A stretch of DNA of 64,000 nt from Bacteroidales bacterium UBA4293 (GTDB taxonomy: Bacteria; Bacteroidota; Bacteroidia; Bacteroidales; Bacteroidaceae). A program made the translations under genes and the position numbers. The first letter of the stretch is position 1; every line of letters begins with the position of its first letter. Below the pieces are notes generated by a model that was not told the origin of the DNA, did no database searches, and was given only the letters and a program-made list of their open reading frames with translations. The stretch is from assembly GCA_002395835.1 (NCBI GenBank), contig DGVD01000015.1:148735-212734 (forward strand). Reading direction: 5' to 3'. Positions 53,766 through 61,577 of the stretch are shown here, one piece after another.

Positions 53766-55541
53766 TCATAGGTAGAATATAGAAATGACGGTTATGTTGG
53801 TGATGAGCATGATGAGGTTCATGGGGAAACCGAACTTGATGAAGTCCATGAACTTGAAACCACCAGGACCATAGATGAGCAGGTTGGTCTCACTACCCAC
53901 AGGGCTGGCCAGTCCGCAAGTGACGGAAAGCATGAGCCCCACACAAAAGGCAATGGGATTACACCCCAGTGAAATGGCCGTCTTCAGTGCCACCGGTGCC
54001 AGCAAGGCTCCGGCAGAGGCATTGGAAAGGAACTCCGTGACAAAGCATCCGAAGGTGCAAATGAGCACCAAGGCAACGAAAGCATTGGAACCACAGAGTT
54101 GGGCTACCCCAGAAGCTAGCAAGTCGGCAATGCCCGTAACGGAAATGGCCAAACCCATGCAATAGGAACCCACAAAGACCATGAGCAGCTTCCAGTTCAA
54201 CCCCTGACGTACCTGCTGTGCAGAGCAGCAACCCGTAGCCATCATGGCCAAGGCTGCCAGCAAGCAAGCCTTCAGCAAGGACATGACATTGAAAGCGGTG
54301 AGCAGCACCATACAGCCCACGATGAGGGAGGCAATGATGGTTCTGTTTCCTTCTTGAGGAAGGGCAATGGAATCGAAGAACAACAGGGTATCCATGAAGT
54401 GCTCCGGTTTCAACTTCTCACCCTCCAACAGCAAGGTATCGCCCGCACGCAAGACTATTTCACGAGGGATGCCCTGGATACGTTCACCTTCACGAGCTAC
54501 CGCTACCAGTACCACATCGTTCTCATCCTCGAAGTTCAAGTCCACCATTCTGTGCCCCACAAACGGGCTATTAGGAGCCACCGTACCGGTCTGGAGCCTA
54601 CGGTTCTTGGAAATTTCATTCACGTTGTACACATGATGGGTAGCATTGACCAGCCCATAGGTCTCACGAAGCTCCAGGATGGAATTAATCTTACCGGAAT
54701 ACACCAAGTGGTCACCACCCAGGATGAACTCATCGGCAGGCACTGGAGAAATAATCTCACGGTCGAACCGCACGATCTCAATCAGGTGACCACCGTTCAC
54801 ATTGGCCAGTCCGGACTGCTCGATAGTATTTCCCACCAGCTCGTTCTCCGTAGGTACCATGAGCTCTACGGTGTATTCGGCACGACTCTCGAAGGCTTCC
54901 TCTGGTGCCTTACGATCTGGCAAGTGCTTGCGATAGAGAATCACTATGGTAGTGCAGACCATAAGGCAGCAGAAGGCAGGGAAAAACGGAGCAAAGAAGT
55001 GAAGAGGCTCCCCCATCTGATCCTCATAAAGACCCGCAATAATCAAGTTGGACGTAGACCCCACCAACGTACAGGCACCTCCCAAGGTAGCCGCATAGCT
55101 CATGGGAAGGAGCAGCTTGGAAGGAGAGATCTTGATACGCTTAGCCCACAGCTTCACAATGTTGATGAACAAAGCCACCACAGCTGCATTATTAAAAATG
55201 GCGCTGAGGCTAGCCACAGGGAACATGAGATGAGCCAAGGCAGAGAATGCCGTCTTAGGTTTTCCCAGGATACGACGCTCCACGATATGCGTCACACCGG
55301 AATGGACCAATCCCGTAATGACGATGAACAATACACCCAAAGTGATGACCGACGTGGTGCTGAACCCTGCCAGGCCATCCTGCTCCGACAAAGTACCGGT
55401 GAGAAGCAGCACAGCCACGATGATAAAGCCCACAATATCAGAAGACAACTTTCCGGTAATGAGCATAACTATCTTGAAAACCAGCAAGAAGATGGTAATC
55501 CAAGCATAGATATTCAAACCTAAAAAAAGTGTATGTTCCAT
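53766..55541 (-). CDS. SLC13/DASS-type permease with two RCK_C domains (copy 2)
   Basis: I choose ATG 55541 (MEHTLFLGLNIYAWIT), 591 residues, over the TTG two codons upstream. Domain order is the same as in the copy at 42683: membrane helices, TLGGACTLVGSTSNLI, two RCK_C-like domains (VELMVPTENELVGNTIEQSGL; VGHRMVDLNFEDENDVVLVAVAR), membrane helices with FVTEFLSNASAGALLAPV. Many positions are identical between the copies, so they are paralogues. It is on the opposite strand between the STAS and RsbW-like genes. The transported anion is unknown; RCK domains suggest control by a nucleotide or ion. Confidence 0.9.
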   Translation of the reverse strand: MEHTLFLGLNIYAWITIFLLVFKIVMLITGKLSSDIVGFIIVAVLLLTGTLSEQDGLAGFSTTSVITLGVLFIVITGLVHSGVTHIVERRILGKPKTAFSALAHLMFPVASLSAIFNNAAVVALFINIVKLWAKRIKISPSKLLLPMSYAATLGGACTLVGSTSNLIIAGLYEDQMGEPLHFFAPFFPAFCCLMVCTTIVILYRKHLPDRKAPEEAFESRAEYTVELMVPTENELVGNTIEQSGLANVNGGHLIEIVRFDREIISPVPADEFILGGDHLVYSGKINSILELRETYGLVNATHHVYNVNEISKNRRLQTGTVAPNSPFVGHRMVDLNFEDENDVVLVAVAREGERIQGIPREIVLRAGDTLLLEGEKLKPEHFMDTLLFFDSIALPQEGNRTIIASLIVGCMVLLTAFNVMSLLKACLLAALAMMATGCCSAQQVRQGLNWKLLMVFVGSYCMGLAISVTGIADLLASGVAQLCGSNAFVALVLICTFGCFVTEFLSNASAGALLAPVALKTAISLGCNPIAFCVGLMLSVTCGLASPVGSETNLLIYGPGGFKFMDFIKFGFPMNLIMLITNITVISIFYL

Positions 55542-55564
55542 GGACAATACTAGAATAACATTTG

Positions 55565-55598
55565 CAAATTTAATGTTTTCAATGAATAATCATGACAA
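55565..55598 (-). promoter_or_regulatory. Possible promoter of SLC13 copy 2
   Basis: On the minus strand TAAATTTG (complement of 55565-55572) is 24 bases before the start; a TTG is 23 bases further upstream. Confidence 0.45.
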
Positions 55599-55658
55599 TT
55601 TTTTTTGTTTTTCTTCTTAAAAAGAATTTAATTTGCATAGTTTTACCTAGGAATAAGC

Positions 55659-56075
55659 ATGAAGAAACAGATAATTCTATCAAATAACCTGGAAGCTATA
55701 CCTGAGCTGGCCGTGTTTGTAGAGCAGGTCTGTGAGGAACTGGCACTGGACAACAGCCTTATTTTCAAGCTGAACCTGGTGCTGGAAGAGGCTGTGACCA
55801 ACGTGATTCTTTATGCATACCCCAGGAAGGAAGCTCACATCTTCCAAGTCTCCATCTCCAAAGAAGACGATATACTTACTGCCCAAGTAAAAGATGCTGG
55901 TACACCGTTCGACCCCACCACCCAGGCTCCACAGGTGGATACCAAACTTAGCGTGGAAGAACGGAAAATAGGTGGACTGGGCATCTACCTGATAAAGGAA
56001 TACATGGACGACGTGTCCTATCAGCGTACAGCCGACGGGTACAACGTACTTACCATGACCAAGAAACTTAGTTGA
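55659..56075 (+). CDS. Anti-sigma factor kinase, RsbW/SpoIIAB-like (HATPase_c_2)
   Basis: The 138-residue cytoplasmic GHKL ATPase has LEEAVTNVILYAYP (Glu44 as catalytic base, Asn48 as Mg ligand), KDAGTPFDP (Asp79) and GGLGIYLIKEYMDDV (105-119). These are the RsbW/SpoIIAB/BtrW landmarks: the kinase phosphorylates a STAS protein and sequesters a target protein. The STAS protein at 53378 and the phosphatase at 44486 make the other two parts. No sigma factor is encoded in the window, so the target is unknown. Its 3' end overlaps the convergent thioredoxin-like gene by 8 bases. Confidence 0.93.
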   Translation: MKKQIILSNNLEAIPELAVFVEQVCEELALDNSLIFKLNLVLEEAVTNVILYAYPRKEAHIFQVSISKEDDILTAQVKDAGTPFDPTTQAPQVDTKLSVEERKIGGLGIYLIKEYMDDVSYQRTADGYNVLTMTKKLS

Positions 56076-57066
56076 TTTTACCCTCTATTTCCTTCAAGGA
56101 ATTTTCCCTGGCAATGATTTTCCCATCCTTCACTAGAATATAGGTGGGAAGTTCATTGATTCCGTATGCCTTTACGATAGGACTTTCCCAAGCCTGAAGG
56201 TCACAGACGTGGTTGCCAGGTACGGAATCTATACGTAAGAAAGTGCGCCAGGAAACCTTCATCAGGTCCAATGAAACGGTGAGGATGGAGACCTTCTTTT
56301 CCAGTCCCTTATGCTCCTTATGCATAGGTCGGAGGTCATCGCGGGAATCCATGTGCCAGTTGGCCCAGAAACAAAGCAGCAAGGTACTGTCCTTATAGGA
56401 GGCAAGGTCGCGCTCCACTCCCTGCATATCCCGCACATGGAAATCGGGAGCCGGGACACCCACATTCATCTTCTGCCTTCCTTCAAGACGGTTCTGGATA
56501 CCGATGAGCCGGGTCCGGTCTGGCTGTGCCTTAACCAAGATGTCCAGCAACTGTGAAATCTGCTTCATGTCGGATTCCTTACGCTGGAGGAAATACTTCT
56601 CAAAGAGGTACACACTGACAATACTCTCCGGATTTTTCTCAATAAATTCCCGTGCATTATCGATGATGGTCTGGATGGAGGCATCGGACCCTATTTGCTC
56701 CCGGAACTTCGTCATGAGCTTATTGGCCTTGCCCCCCTTTATCTTCATATCCCGCAAGTGGGTGGCATCGGCTTCTATCTCCACATCAAGTCCGGGTTCA
56801 GCAAAGATGACCTGCTCACTCATGTTCTGGAAAAGCATGGTGTACCACCCTGGGGCAGACTGCGGACTCTCATAGGCAAACCTACCGTTACGGACATAGA
56901 CGGTATCCACCTTCCCATGACCACCCTCTGGTGTCCAGAAATAAAGCTCCAGGTCATTCAAGCCAGTGAACTCTCCCCTGACTGAAAACTTTTCCTGCTG
57001 GCCGGAACAGGAGAAAATCACCATTCCGGTCAGCAGGATAATTGTTATGTAAAAAAGTCTTTTCAC
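56068..57066 (-). CDS. TlpA-like thioredoxin-fold lipoprotein without CXXC
   Basis: The 332-residue lipoprotein (lipobox VIFSC, Cys20) has an N-terminal DUF4369-like domain (27-115, FSVRGEFTGLNDLELYFW), a helical linker and a C-terminal thioredoxin/AhpC-like domain from about 203 (GVPAPDFHVRDMQG). Where TlpA/ResA proteins have WCxxCR, this one has WHMDSR (237-242), so both cysteines are gone, while the cis-Pro loop (NELPTYILV) is kept. It therefore cannot do thiol-disulfide exchange at that site and may be a binding or structural protein. It starts 6 bases after the TPR lipoprotein gene ends... on the same strand, upstream in the window. Confidence 0.88.
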   Translation of the reverse strand: MKRLFYITIILLTGMVIFSCSGQQEKFSVRGEFTGLNDLELYFWTPEGGHGKVDTVYVRNGRFAYESPQSAPGWYTMLFQNMSEQVIFAEPGLDVEIEADATHLRDMKIKGGKANKLMTKFREQIGSDASIQTIIDNAREFIEKNPESIVSVYLFEKYFLQRKESDMKQISQLLDILVKAQPDRTRLIGIQNRLEGRQKMNVGVPAPDFHVRDMQGVERDLASYKDSTLLLCFWANWHMDSRDDLRPMHKEHKGLEKKVSILTVSLDLMKVSWRTFLRIDSVPGNHVCDLQAWESPIVKAYGINELPTYILVKDGKIIARENSLKEIEGKIN

Positions 57067-57072
57067 TGTAAA

Positions 57073-58764
57073 TTAGAGACCATTGACTACACTGGCAAAC
57101 TTAGCAAACTCCAAGTCGTTCTTAGCATAGTTTCTAAGTGTGCTGTCCTGGCTGATAGCATTACGCAGGTAAGTGCTTACACCCTGGCTGTCATTGGTAC
57201 GTGCACTGACGATAGCTTTCAGGTAGTTTGTAATAGCATCCTGCTTCTTGATGGAAGTCAGGGTAGCAGCAGCGCTAGTATAATCTTTATTCAGAATTTC
57301 AGCCAATGCCTGAGTGTTAGAGTTGGTACCCTTCAAAGTCTGAGCAGCCTGGCTGTACTGACCCTGTGACAGGTAGAGAGCACCCAGAGCCTCGTTTACA
57401 TTGTTGGCATTACCACCCTTGCTCAAGTACTGAGCAGCTTCATCCTTCTTGCCATTAACCAGAGAGATAAGACCCAGGTTAGCGTTAGCCTCAGCAGAAT
57501 TTGCAGAAACTCTTTGTGCCTGAGTGAAATAGTTTGCTGCAGTGTCAAGGTTTCCGTTCTGATAAGCCAGTGCACCAAGGTTGTTGAATGCACGTGCATC
57601 ACGAGGATACTGCTTGGTAGCAGCGGTATAGAATGCTTCCTTATCCTTGTTAGAGTCTACGATGGTAGCACCATAGAGAAGTTCCTCTACGCTCAGCTTA
57701 GAAGGATCAGCCTTCAGCTGTGCAACGATTTCGTCATCGCTACGACCGATGATTTCATAGTTGGCAGTCAAACGTGCACGACGCAACTGTGGAAGGATAC
57801 CATCAGCCAAATCCTTATATACAGTAGCGATATTACGGATTTCACGTTCACGCTCCTCTGGATCCTGGTACATAGAAAGCACACGGAGAATCAGGTCCTT
57901 ATCCTGGATGCTAGATTCACCTACCAGTTCCTGGAAGCCTTCCCAGTCCTCTGCAGTATACTTGCTGTCCACGTTAGTCTCCAGCTTAGTCTTCTTCAGC
58001 TGCTTGTTCACATAGTTGGTAGAAACAGACTCACGCTTGTTGGCCAGACGCTCGTTCAGTTCATATCTACCATCAGGAGAAGCATAGGCAGAAACCTCAA
58101 TGTTGTTCAGCACATTACCTTCAGGGTTACCCTGGATTTCAGCCAATTTAGCTACAAATTCCTTGATGTTATCCTTGTTCAGCTCGCTGGCACGCAGATT
58201 AGCCTGTCCCAAGAGGAACTGGATGGTAGCGGTCTGCTTCTGCTGGATGGTGTGCTGGAAAGCATCCAGACCATAGCTAGGAGTAGCAGAAGCCAAAGTA
58301 CGCTTCACCAGTTCAGAAGTAGCGATGACACCGTCAGCCACCTTTACCTCAGGAACAGCTACAGTCTTCTTGCCCACTTTAGCATTGAACTGGAGCCACA
58401 ATTCAGATTTCTCCATTTCATCCTGGTAAGGATATGCAGTACGCATGGTATAGCGGCCACCTACCTTATAAGAAAAAGTTTGGTTGTTACCCTGTACCTT
58501 CTCGCCCTGGAAAGTAGCTGACTGACCTGCCACCTGCTTACCATTGAACTTCAAGACTGGAGTAACGGTTACCACAGCTTTCTTCTTCATGTACTTTTCA
58601 GGGAAGCTACCAGTGATAGTAGCAGGAACCTGTCCAGCATGAGCCTCCAATGGATTTGGAGTTACCATAAAATTATCGGCAGATAATGCACCCAATTTGC
58701 TGCTGCAAGAGCTGAGTGCTGCAACCATTGCCAAAGAAACGATAAAACTTAATTCTTTTTTCAT
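57073..58764 (-). CDS. OmpA-like/TPR outer membrane lipoprotein
   Basis: Start at 58764 (MKKELSFIVSLAMVAALSSCSS), 563 residues: this gives a lipobox (LSSC, Cys20); an upstream in-frame extension lacks any signal. After an N-terminal beta domain, an OmpA-like segment appears (about 225-265, VSAYASPDGRYELNERLANKRESVSTNYV), then TPR repeats (about 405-500, AFNNLGALAYQNGNLDTAANYFTQAQ and AEANANLGLISLVNGKKDEAAQYL). This arrangement, with an OmpA motif and TPRs, is common in Bacteroidetes cell-envelope proteins and is highly expressed in some. It lies 6 bases upstream of the TlpA-like gene on the same strand, so the two are probably co-transcribed. Confidence 0.87.
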   Translation of the reverse strand: MKKELSFIVSLAMVAALSSCSSKLGALSADNFMVTPNPLEAHAGQVPATITGSFPEKYMKKKAVVTVTPVLKFNGKQVAGQSATFQGEKVQGNNQTFSYKVGGRYTMRTAYPYQDEMEKSELWLQFNAKVGKKTVAVPEVKVADGVIATSELVKRTLASATPSYGLDAFQHTIQQKQTATIQFLLGQANLRASELNKDNIKEFVAKLAEIQGNPEGNVLNNIEVSAYASPDGRYELNERLANKRESVSTNYVNKQLKKTKLETNVDSKYTAEDWEGFQELVGESSIQDKDLILRVLSMYQDPEEREREIRNIATVYKDLADGILPQLRRARLTANYEIIGRSDDEIVAQLKADPSKLSVEELLYGATIVDSNKDKEAFYTAATKQYPRDARAFNNLGALAYQNGNLDTAANYFTQAQRVSANSAEANANLGLISLVNGKKDEAAQYLSKGGNANNVNEALGALYLSQGQYSQAAQTLKGTNSNTQALAEILNKDYTSAAATLTSIKKQDAITNYLKAIVSARTNDSQGVSTYLRNAISQDSTLRNYAKNDLEFAKFASVVNGL

Positions 58765-58808
58765 TATAATAGATGTTATTAAATTTGTTTTTCTACTCAT
58801 ACAATATG

Positions 58809-58816
58809 CAAATATA
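58809..58816 (-). promoter_or_regulatory. -7 element of the TPR lipoprotein gene
   Basis: On the minus strand TATATTTG (complement of 58809-58816), 45 bases before the start; the -33 half is unclear. Confidence 0.45.
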
Positions 58817-58855
58817 CTAAAAGTAGGCCCTCCCTGTAGAAAAGCACCCCGCATT

Positions 58856-59803
58856 TTAAGGTATTTTAGTATCTTTTTGATGCTCCTGGAAGTACTTAAT
58901 GTTGCGAGGATGATGAAGCAGAATCTCCTCACGGAGCCGACTTCGGTCTATATGGGTATAAATTTCCGTGGTGGCAATGCTCTCATGCCCCAGCATGGCT
59001 TGGATGGCACGCAGGTTCGCTCCCCCCTCCAGCAGATGAGTAGCAAAAGAATGCCGGAACGTATGAGGGCTGACCGTCTTACGGATGCCCGTGGCCTCAC
59101 AAAGTTCCTTGATAAAGTGAAAGACCATGATTCTACCGATGTGCGTCCCCCTACGGAAACTGAGAAAGACGAAATCCTCTTCCCCCCGTTTAATCTGGAT
59201 CTGGTTACGCTGTGTGAAATACAGTTCCAGTTCCTTGATGGCCCGGGGAGAAATGGGAACCAGCCGCTGCTTGCTACCCTTCCCTTCCACCTTGATGAAC
59301 CCCTCCTCCAGGAACAAGTCGGACATCTTCAGGTTACAAAGTTCGCTGACACGCAATCCACAGCTATAGAGTGTTTCCAAAATAGCCCTATTTCGCTGCC
59401 CCTCCTGTTTGGTACGGTCTATGGCACCTATCAAGGTATCTATCTCCTCCACGGAAAGCACATCGGGAAGGTGTACCCCTATCTGCGGTGACTCCAGCAA
59501 TTCAGCAGGAGACTGACGAATTTCCTTCTCCAATTCCAGGAAACGATAGAACGAACGCACCCCAGAAAGGATACGAGCCTGAGAACGCTCATGGATACCA
59601 ATGTCGGCCAGCCCCGCAGAAAAGTGCTCCAGATCCTGCAAGGTGGCATGAATGGGGTCAATACCCTCACCCTCAAAATACTTCAAGAGCTTACTTAAGT
59701 CGGAGAGATAAGCATCCAGTGTATTTCCGGAATATCCCCTCTCCAGCCGCAAGTATGCCTTATACCGCATAAGAATAGGAGATATTTTTTCTTCAATCGT
59801 CAT
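58856..59803 (-). CDS. xerD: Tyrosine recombinase XerD
   Basis: The 315-residue protein has an N-terminal SAM-like core-binding domain (14-100) and a catalytic domain with the full set of residues: Arg151 (GLRVSEL), Lys175 (GKGSKQR), His247 and Arg250 (HTFRHSFATHLL), His273 (LGHESIATTEIY) and Tyr282 nucleophile. Length and the GLRVSELCNLKMSDL stretch fit XerD of Bacteroidales, which with XerC resolves chromosome dimers at dif. It is divergent from aroQ; no other mobile-element gene is near, so a housekeeping role is likelier than an integrase. Confidence 0.93.
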   Translation of the reverse strand: MTIEEKISPILMRYKAYLRLERGYSGNTLDAYLSDLSKLLKYFEGEGIDPIHATLQDLEHFSAGLADIGIHERSQARILSGVRSFYRFLELEKEIRQSPAELLESPQIGVHLPDVLSVEEIDTLIGAIDRTKQEGQRNRAILETLYSCGLRVSELCNLKMSDLFLEEGFIKVEGKGSKQRLVPISPRAIKELELYFTQRNQIQIKRGEEDFVFLSFRRGTHIGRIMVFHFIKELCEATGIRKTVSPHTFRHSFATHLLEGGANLRAIQAMLGHESIATTEIYTHIDRSRLREEILLHHPRNIKYFQEHQKDTKIP

Positions 59804-59810
59804 TTTTTTC

Positions 59811-59830
59811 TAACTTTGCATGCAAAGATA
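59811..59830. promoter_or_regulatory. Face-to-face -7 elements of aroQ and xerD
   Basis: TAACTTTG (59811-59818, plus) and the complement TATCTTTG (59823-59830, minus) meet in the palindrome CTTTGCATGCAAAG. Both fit TAnnTTTG. Predicted starts lie within a few bases of each other and point past one another, so the two promoters cannot be occupied at the same time. Confidence 0.65.
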
Positions 59831-59851
59831 AATATTTTTTCTCATTCGCCT

Positions 59852-60277
59852 ATGAAGATTCTTATCATTAACGGCCCCAACATCAACCTGCTGGGCCGTC
59901 GGGAGCCAGGCATCTACGGAGCACGCAGCTTCGAAGATTATTTTGCTGAACTGAAGGACCTATACCCGGAAGAAGAACTGGAGTATTACCAAAGCAACGT
60001 GGAAGGCTTTCTGATAGACAAGATACACGAAGTAGGCTTCAGCTATGACGGTATTATTCTGAATGCAGGAGCCTATACACATACCTCCATCGCCCTGCAG
60101 GATGCCATCCGTGCGGTAAAGTCGCCTGTAATTGAAGTACACATCTCCAACGTGCATCAGCGTGAAGAGTTCCGTCACAAGAGCATGATATCCTGTGCTT
60201 GCAAGGGAGTAATCTGCGGCTTCGGACTAGATTCCTACCGACTGGCACTAGAGGCATTTAGGGGAAGCAAGAAATGA
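59852..60277 (+). CDS. aroQ: Type II 3-dehydroquinate dehydratase
   Basis: Start at 59852 (MKILIINGPNINLLGRREPG), 141 residues, standard for the family; an upstream extension covers the promoter and is rejected. Key residues: Arg17 and Tyr22 (REPGIYG), Asn in NAGAYTHTSIALQDA, and His in EVHISNVHQREEFRHKS. It converts 3-dehydroquinate to 3-dehydroshikimate in the shikimate pathway. It is coupled by ATGA to the O-methyltransferase gene. Confidence 0.95.
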   Translation: MKILIINGPNINLLGRREPGIYGARSFEDYFAELKDLYPEEELEYYQSNVEGFLIDKIHEVGFSYDGIILNAGAYTHTSIALQDAIRAVKSPVIEVHISNVHQREEFRHKSMISCACKGVICGFGLDSYRLALEAFRGSKK

Positions 60278-60915
60278 CAGAAACGGAACGACTGGACCAA
60301 TACATTCTGGAGCACATAGACCCAGAAAGCGACTACCTGAAGAAGCTTTACCGGCAAACTCACCTGAAGCTTCTCTACCCCCGTATGGCCAGCGGACACC
60401 TGCAAGGACGTCTGCTGAAAATGTTCGTAAAAATGATAGACCCTACCAACATTCTGGAGATAGGGACCTATAGCGGGTATTCCGGACTTTGCCTGGCAGA
60501 AGGACTAAAACCCGGAGGACAACTCTATACGATAGAGATTAACGATGAGCAGGAAGATTTCACCCGCCCCTGGTTTGAAAATTCCCCCTACAAAGACCAG
60601 ATACACTTCCTCATAGGCAATGCACTGGATATAGTCCCTACCCTGAACGTCACCTTCGACATGGCATTTGTGGATGGCGACAAAAGGCTCTATAAGGAGT
60701 ATTACGAAATGGTGCTCCAGCATATTCGTCCCGGTGGCTATATGCTGGCCGACAATACATTATGGGATGGACATGTCATAGAAGAACCCACCCCCAAAGA
60801 TGCACAAACGAAAGGAATCATGGCCTTCAACGACTATCTGGCTAAAGACACCCGAGTGGAAAAGGTCATCCTCCCCCTTAGAGACGGACTGACCATCATA
60901 CGCAAGAAAGAATGA
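60274..60915 (+). CDS. O-methyltransferase, catechol-O-methyltransferase-like family 3
   Basis: The 213-residue SAM-dependent enzyme shows ILEIGTYSGYSGLCLAEGL (SAM motif I, about 60-78), LYTIEINDEQ (motif II acidic residue), and FVDGDKRLYKEYYEMVL (metal-binding Asp), then GGYMLADNTLWDGHV. It belongs to the class I caffeoyl-CoA/catechol O-methyltransferase group, which needs a divalent metal. Substrate unknown. It sits in an operon with overlaps of 4 bases on both sides, between aroQ and trmO. Confidence 0.9.
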   Translation: MTETERLDQYILEHIDPESDYLKKLYRQTHLKLLYPRMASGHLQGRLLKMFVKMIDPTNILEIGTYSGYSGLCLAEGLKPGGQLYTIEINDEQEDFTRPWFENSPYKDQIHFLIGNALDIVPTLNVTFDMAFVDGDKRLYKEYYEMVLQHIRPGGYMLADNTLWDGHVIEEPTPKDAQTKGIMAFNDYLAKDTRVEKVILPLRDGLTIIRKKE

Positions 60916-61577
60916 AGGTGATAGCCCACATAAAAACCGACTTCCACACCAAATTTGGTGTCCCCCGGCAAAGCGGAGTAGTACCTGAGTTAACGGCAAA
61001 AATAATTTTTGAGCCGGAGTATCGTGTGGCAGAGGCATTCCGAGGGCTGGAGAACTTCAGCCATATCTGGATACTGTGGTGCTTTTCCGAGGCAATTCGA
61101 GAAGAATGGAGTCCCACCGTGCGCCCCCCTCGCCTGGGAGGAAACATGCGAATGGGAGTCTTTGCCACCCGTTCCCCTTTTCGTCCTAACCCCATAGGAT
61201 TATCTTCCGTCCGCTTGCTGAGGGTAGATTTAGATACCCCTGAAGGCCCCATACTTTACGTCTCTGGTGCAGATCTGATGGATGGCACCCCTATCTATGA
61301 CATCAAACCCTACCTTCCTTACACGGACTCGCACCCCGAAGCTACTGGCGGCTTTACAGATAGTCTGAACCCAGCAGAACTGGAGATAGCAGTTCCTCCA
61401 CATTTATTGGAGCGCATCCCTGAAAATAAAAGAGAGGCCCTGCTCCATGTTCTGGCAGCAGACCCTCGACCTCACTATCAGAATGACCCCAACCGCATTT
61501 ACGGAATGGGCTTCGCCGGCTTAGAGATAAAATTCCAAGTCCAGGACCATCTTCTTACGGTTATTTCTGTAGTCTAG
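60912..61577 (+). CDS. trmO: tRNA (t6A37) N6-methyltransferase TrmO (TsaA family)
   Basis: The 221-residue protein has the TsaA/YaeB motifs: FGVPRQSGVVPELTAKI, FSHIWILWCF, RMGVFATRSPFRPNPIGLS and VSGADLMDGTPIYDIKPYLPY. The family methylates the N6 of threonylcarbamoyladenosine at position 37 of certain tRNAs using SAM. A C-terminal extension is present. The 3' end overlaps that of the convergent pectate lyase gene by 17 bases. Confidence 0.92.
   Translation: MKVIAHIKTDFHTKFGVPRQSGVVPELTAKIIFEPEYRVAEAFRGLENFSHIWILWCFSEAIREEWSPTVRPPRLGGNMRMGVFATRSPFRPNPIGLSSVRLLRVDLDTPEGPILYVSGADLMDGTPIYDIKPYLPYTDSHPEATGGFTDSLNPAELEIAVPPHLLERIPENKREALLHVLAADPRPHYQNDPNRIYGMGFAGLEIKFQVQDHLLTVISVV

Noticed and set aside
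58765..58932. In-frame N-terminal extension of the TPR lipoprotein
   Set aside because: It overlaps the 3' end of xerD and would abolish the lipoprotein signal.
58856..59803. XerD-like recombinase as integrase of a mobile element
   Set aside because: Sequence and length fit housekeeping XerD, and no attachment repeats or other mobile genes surround it.
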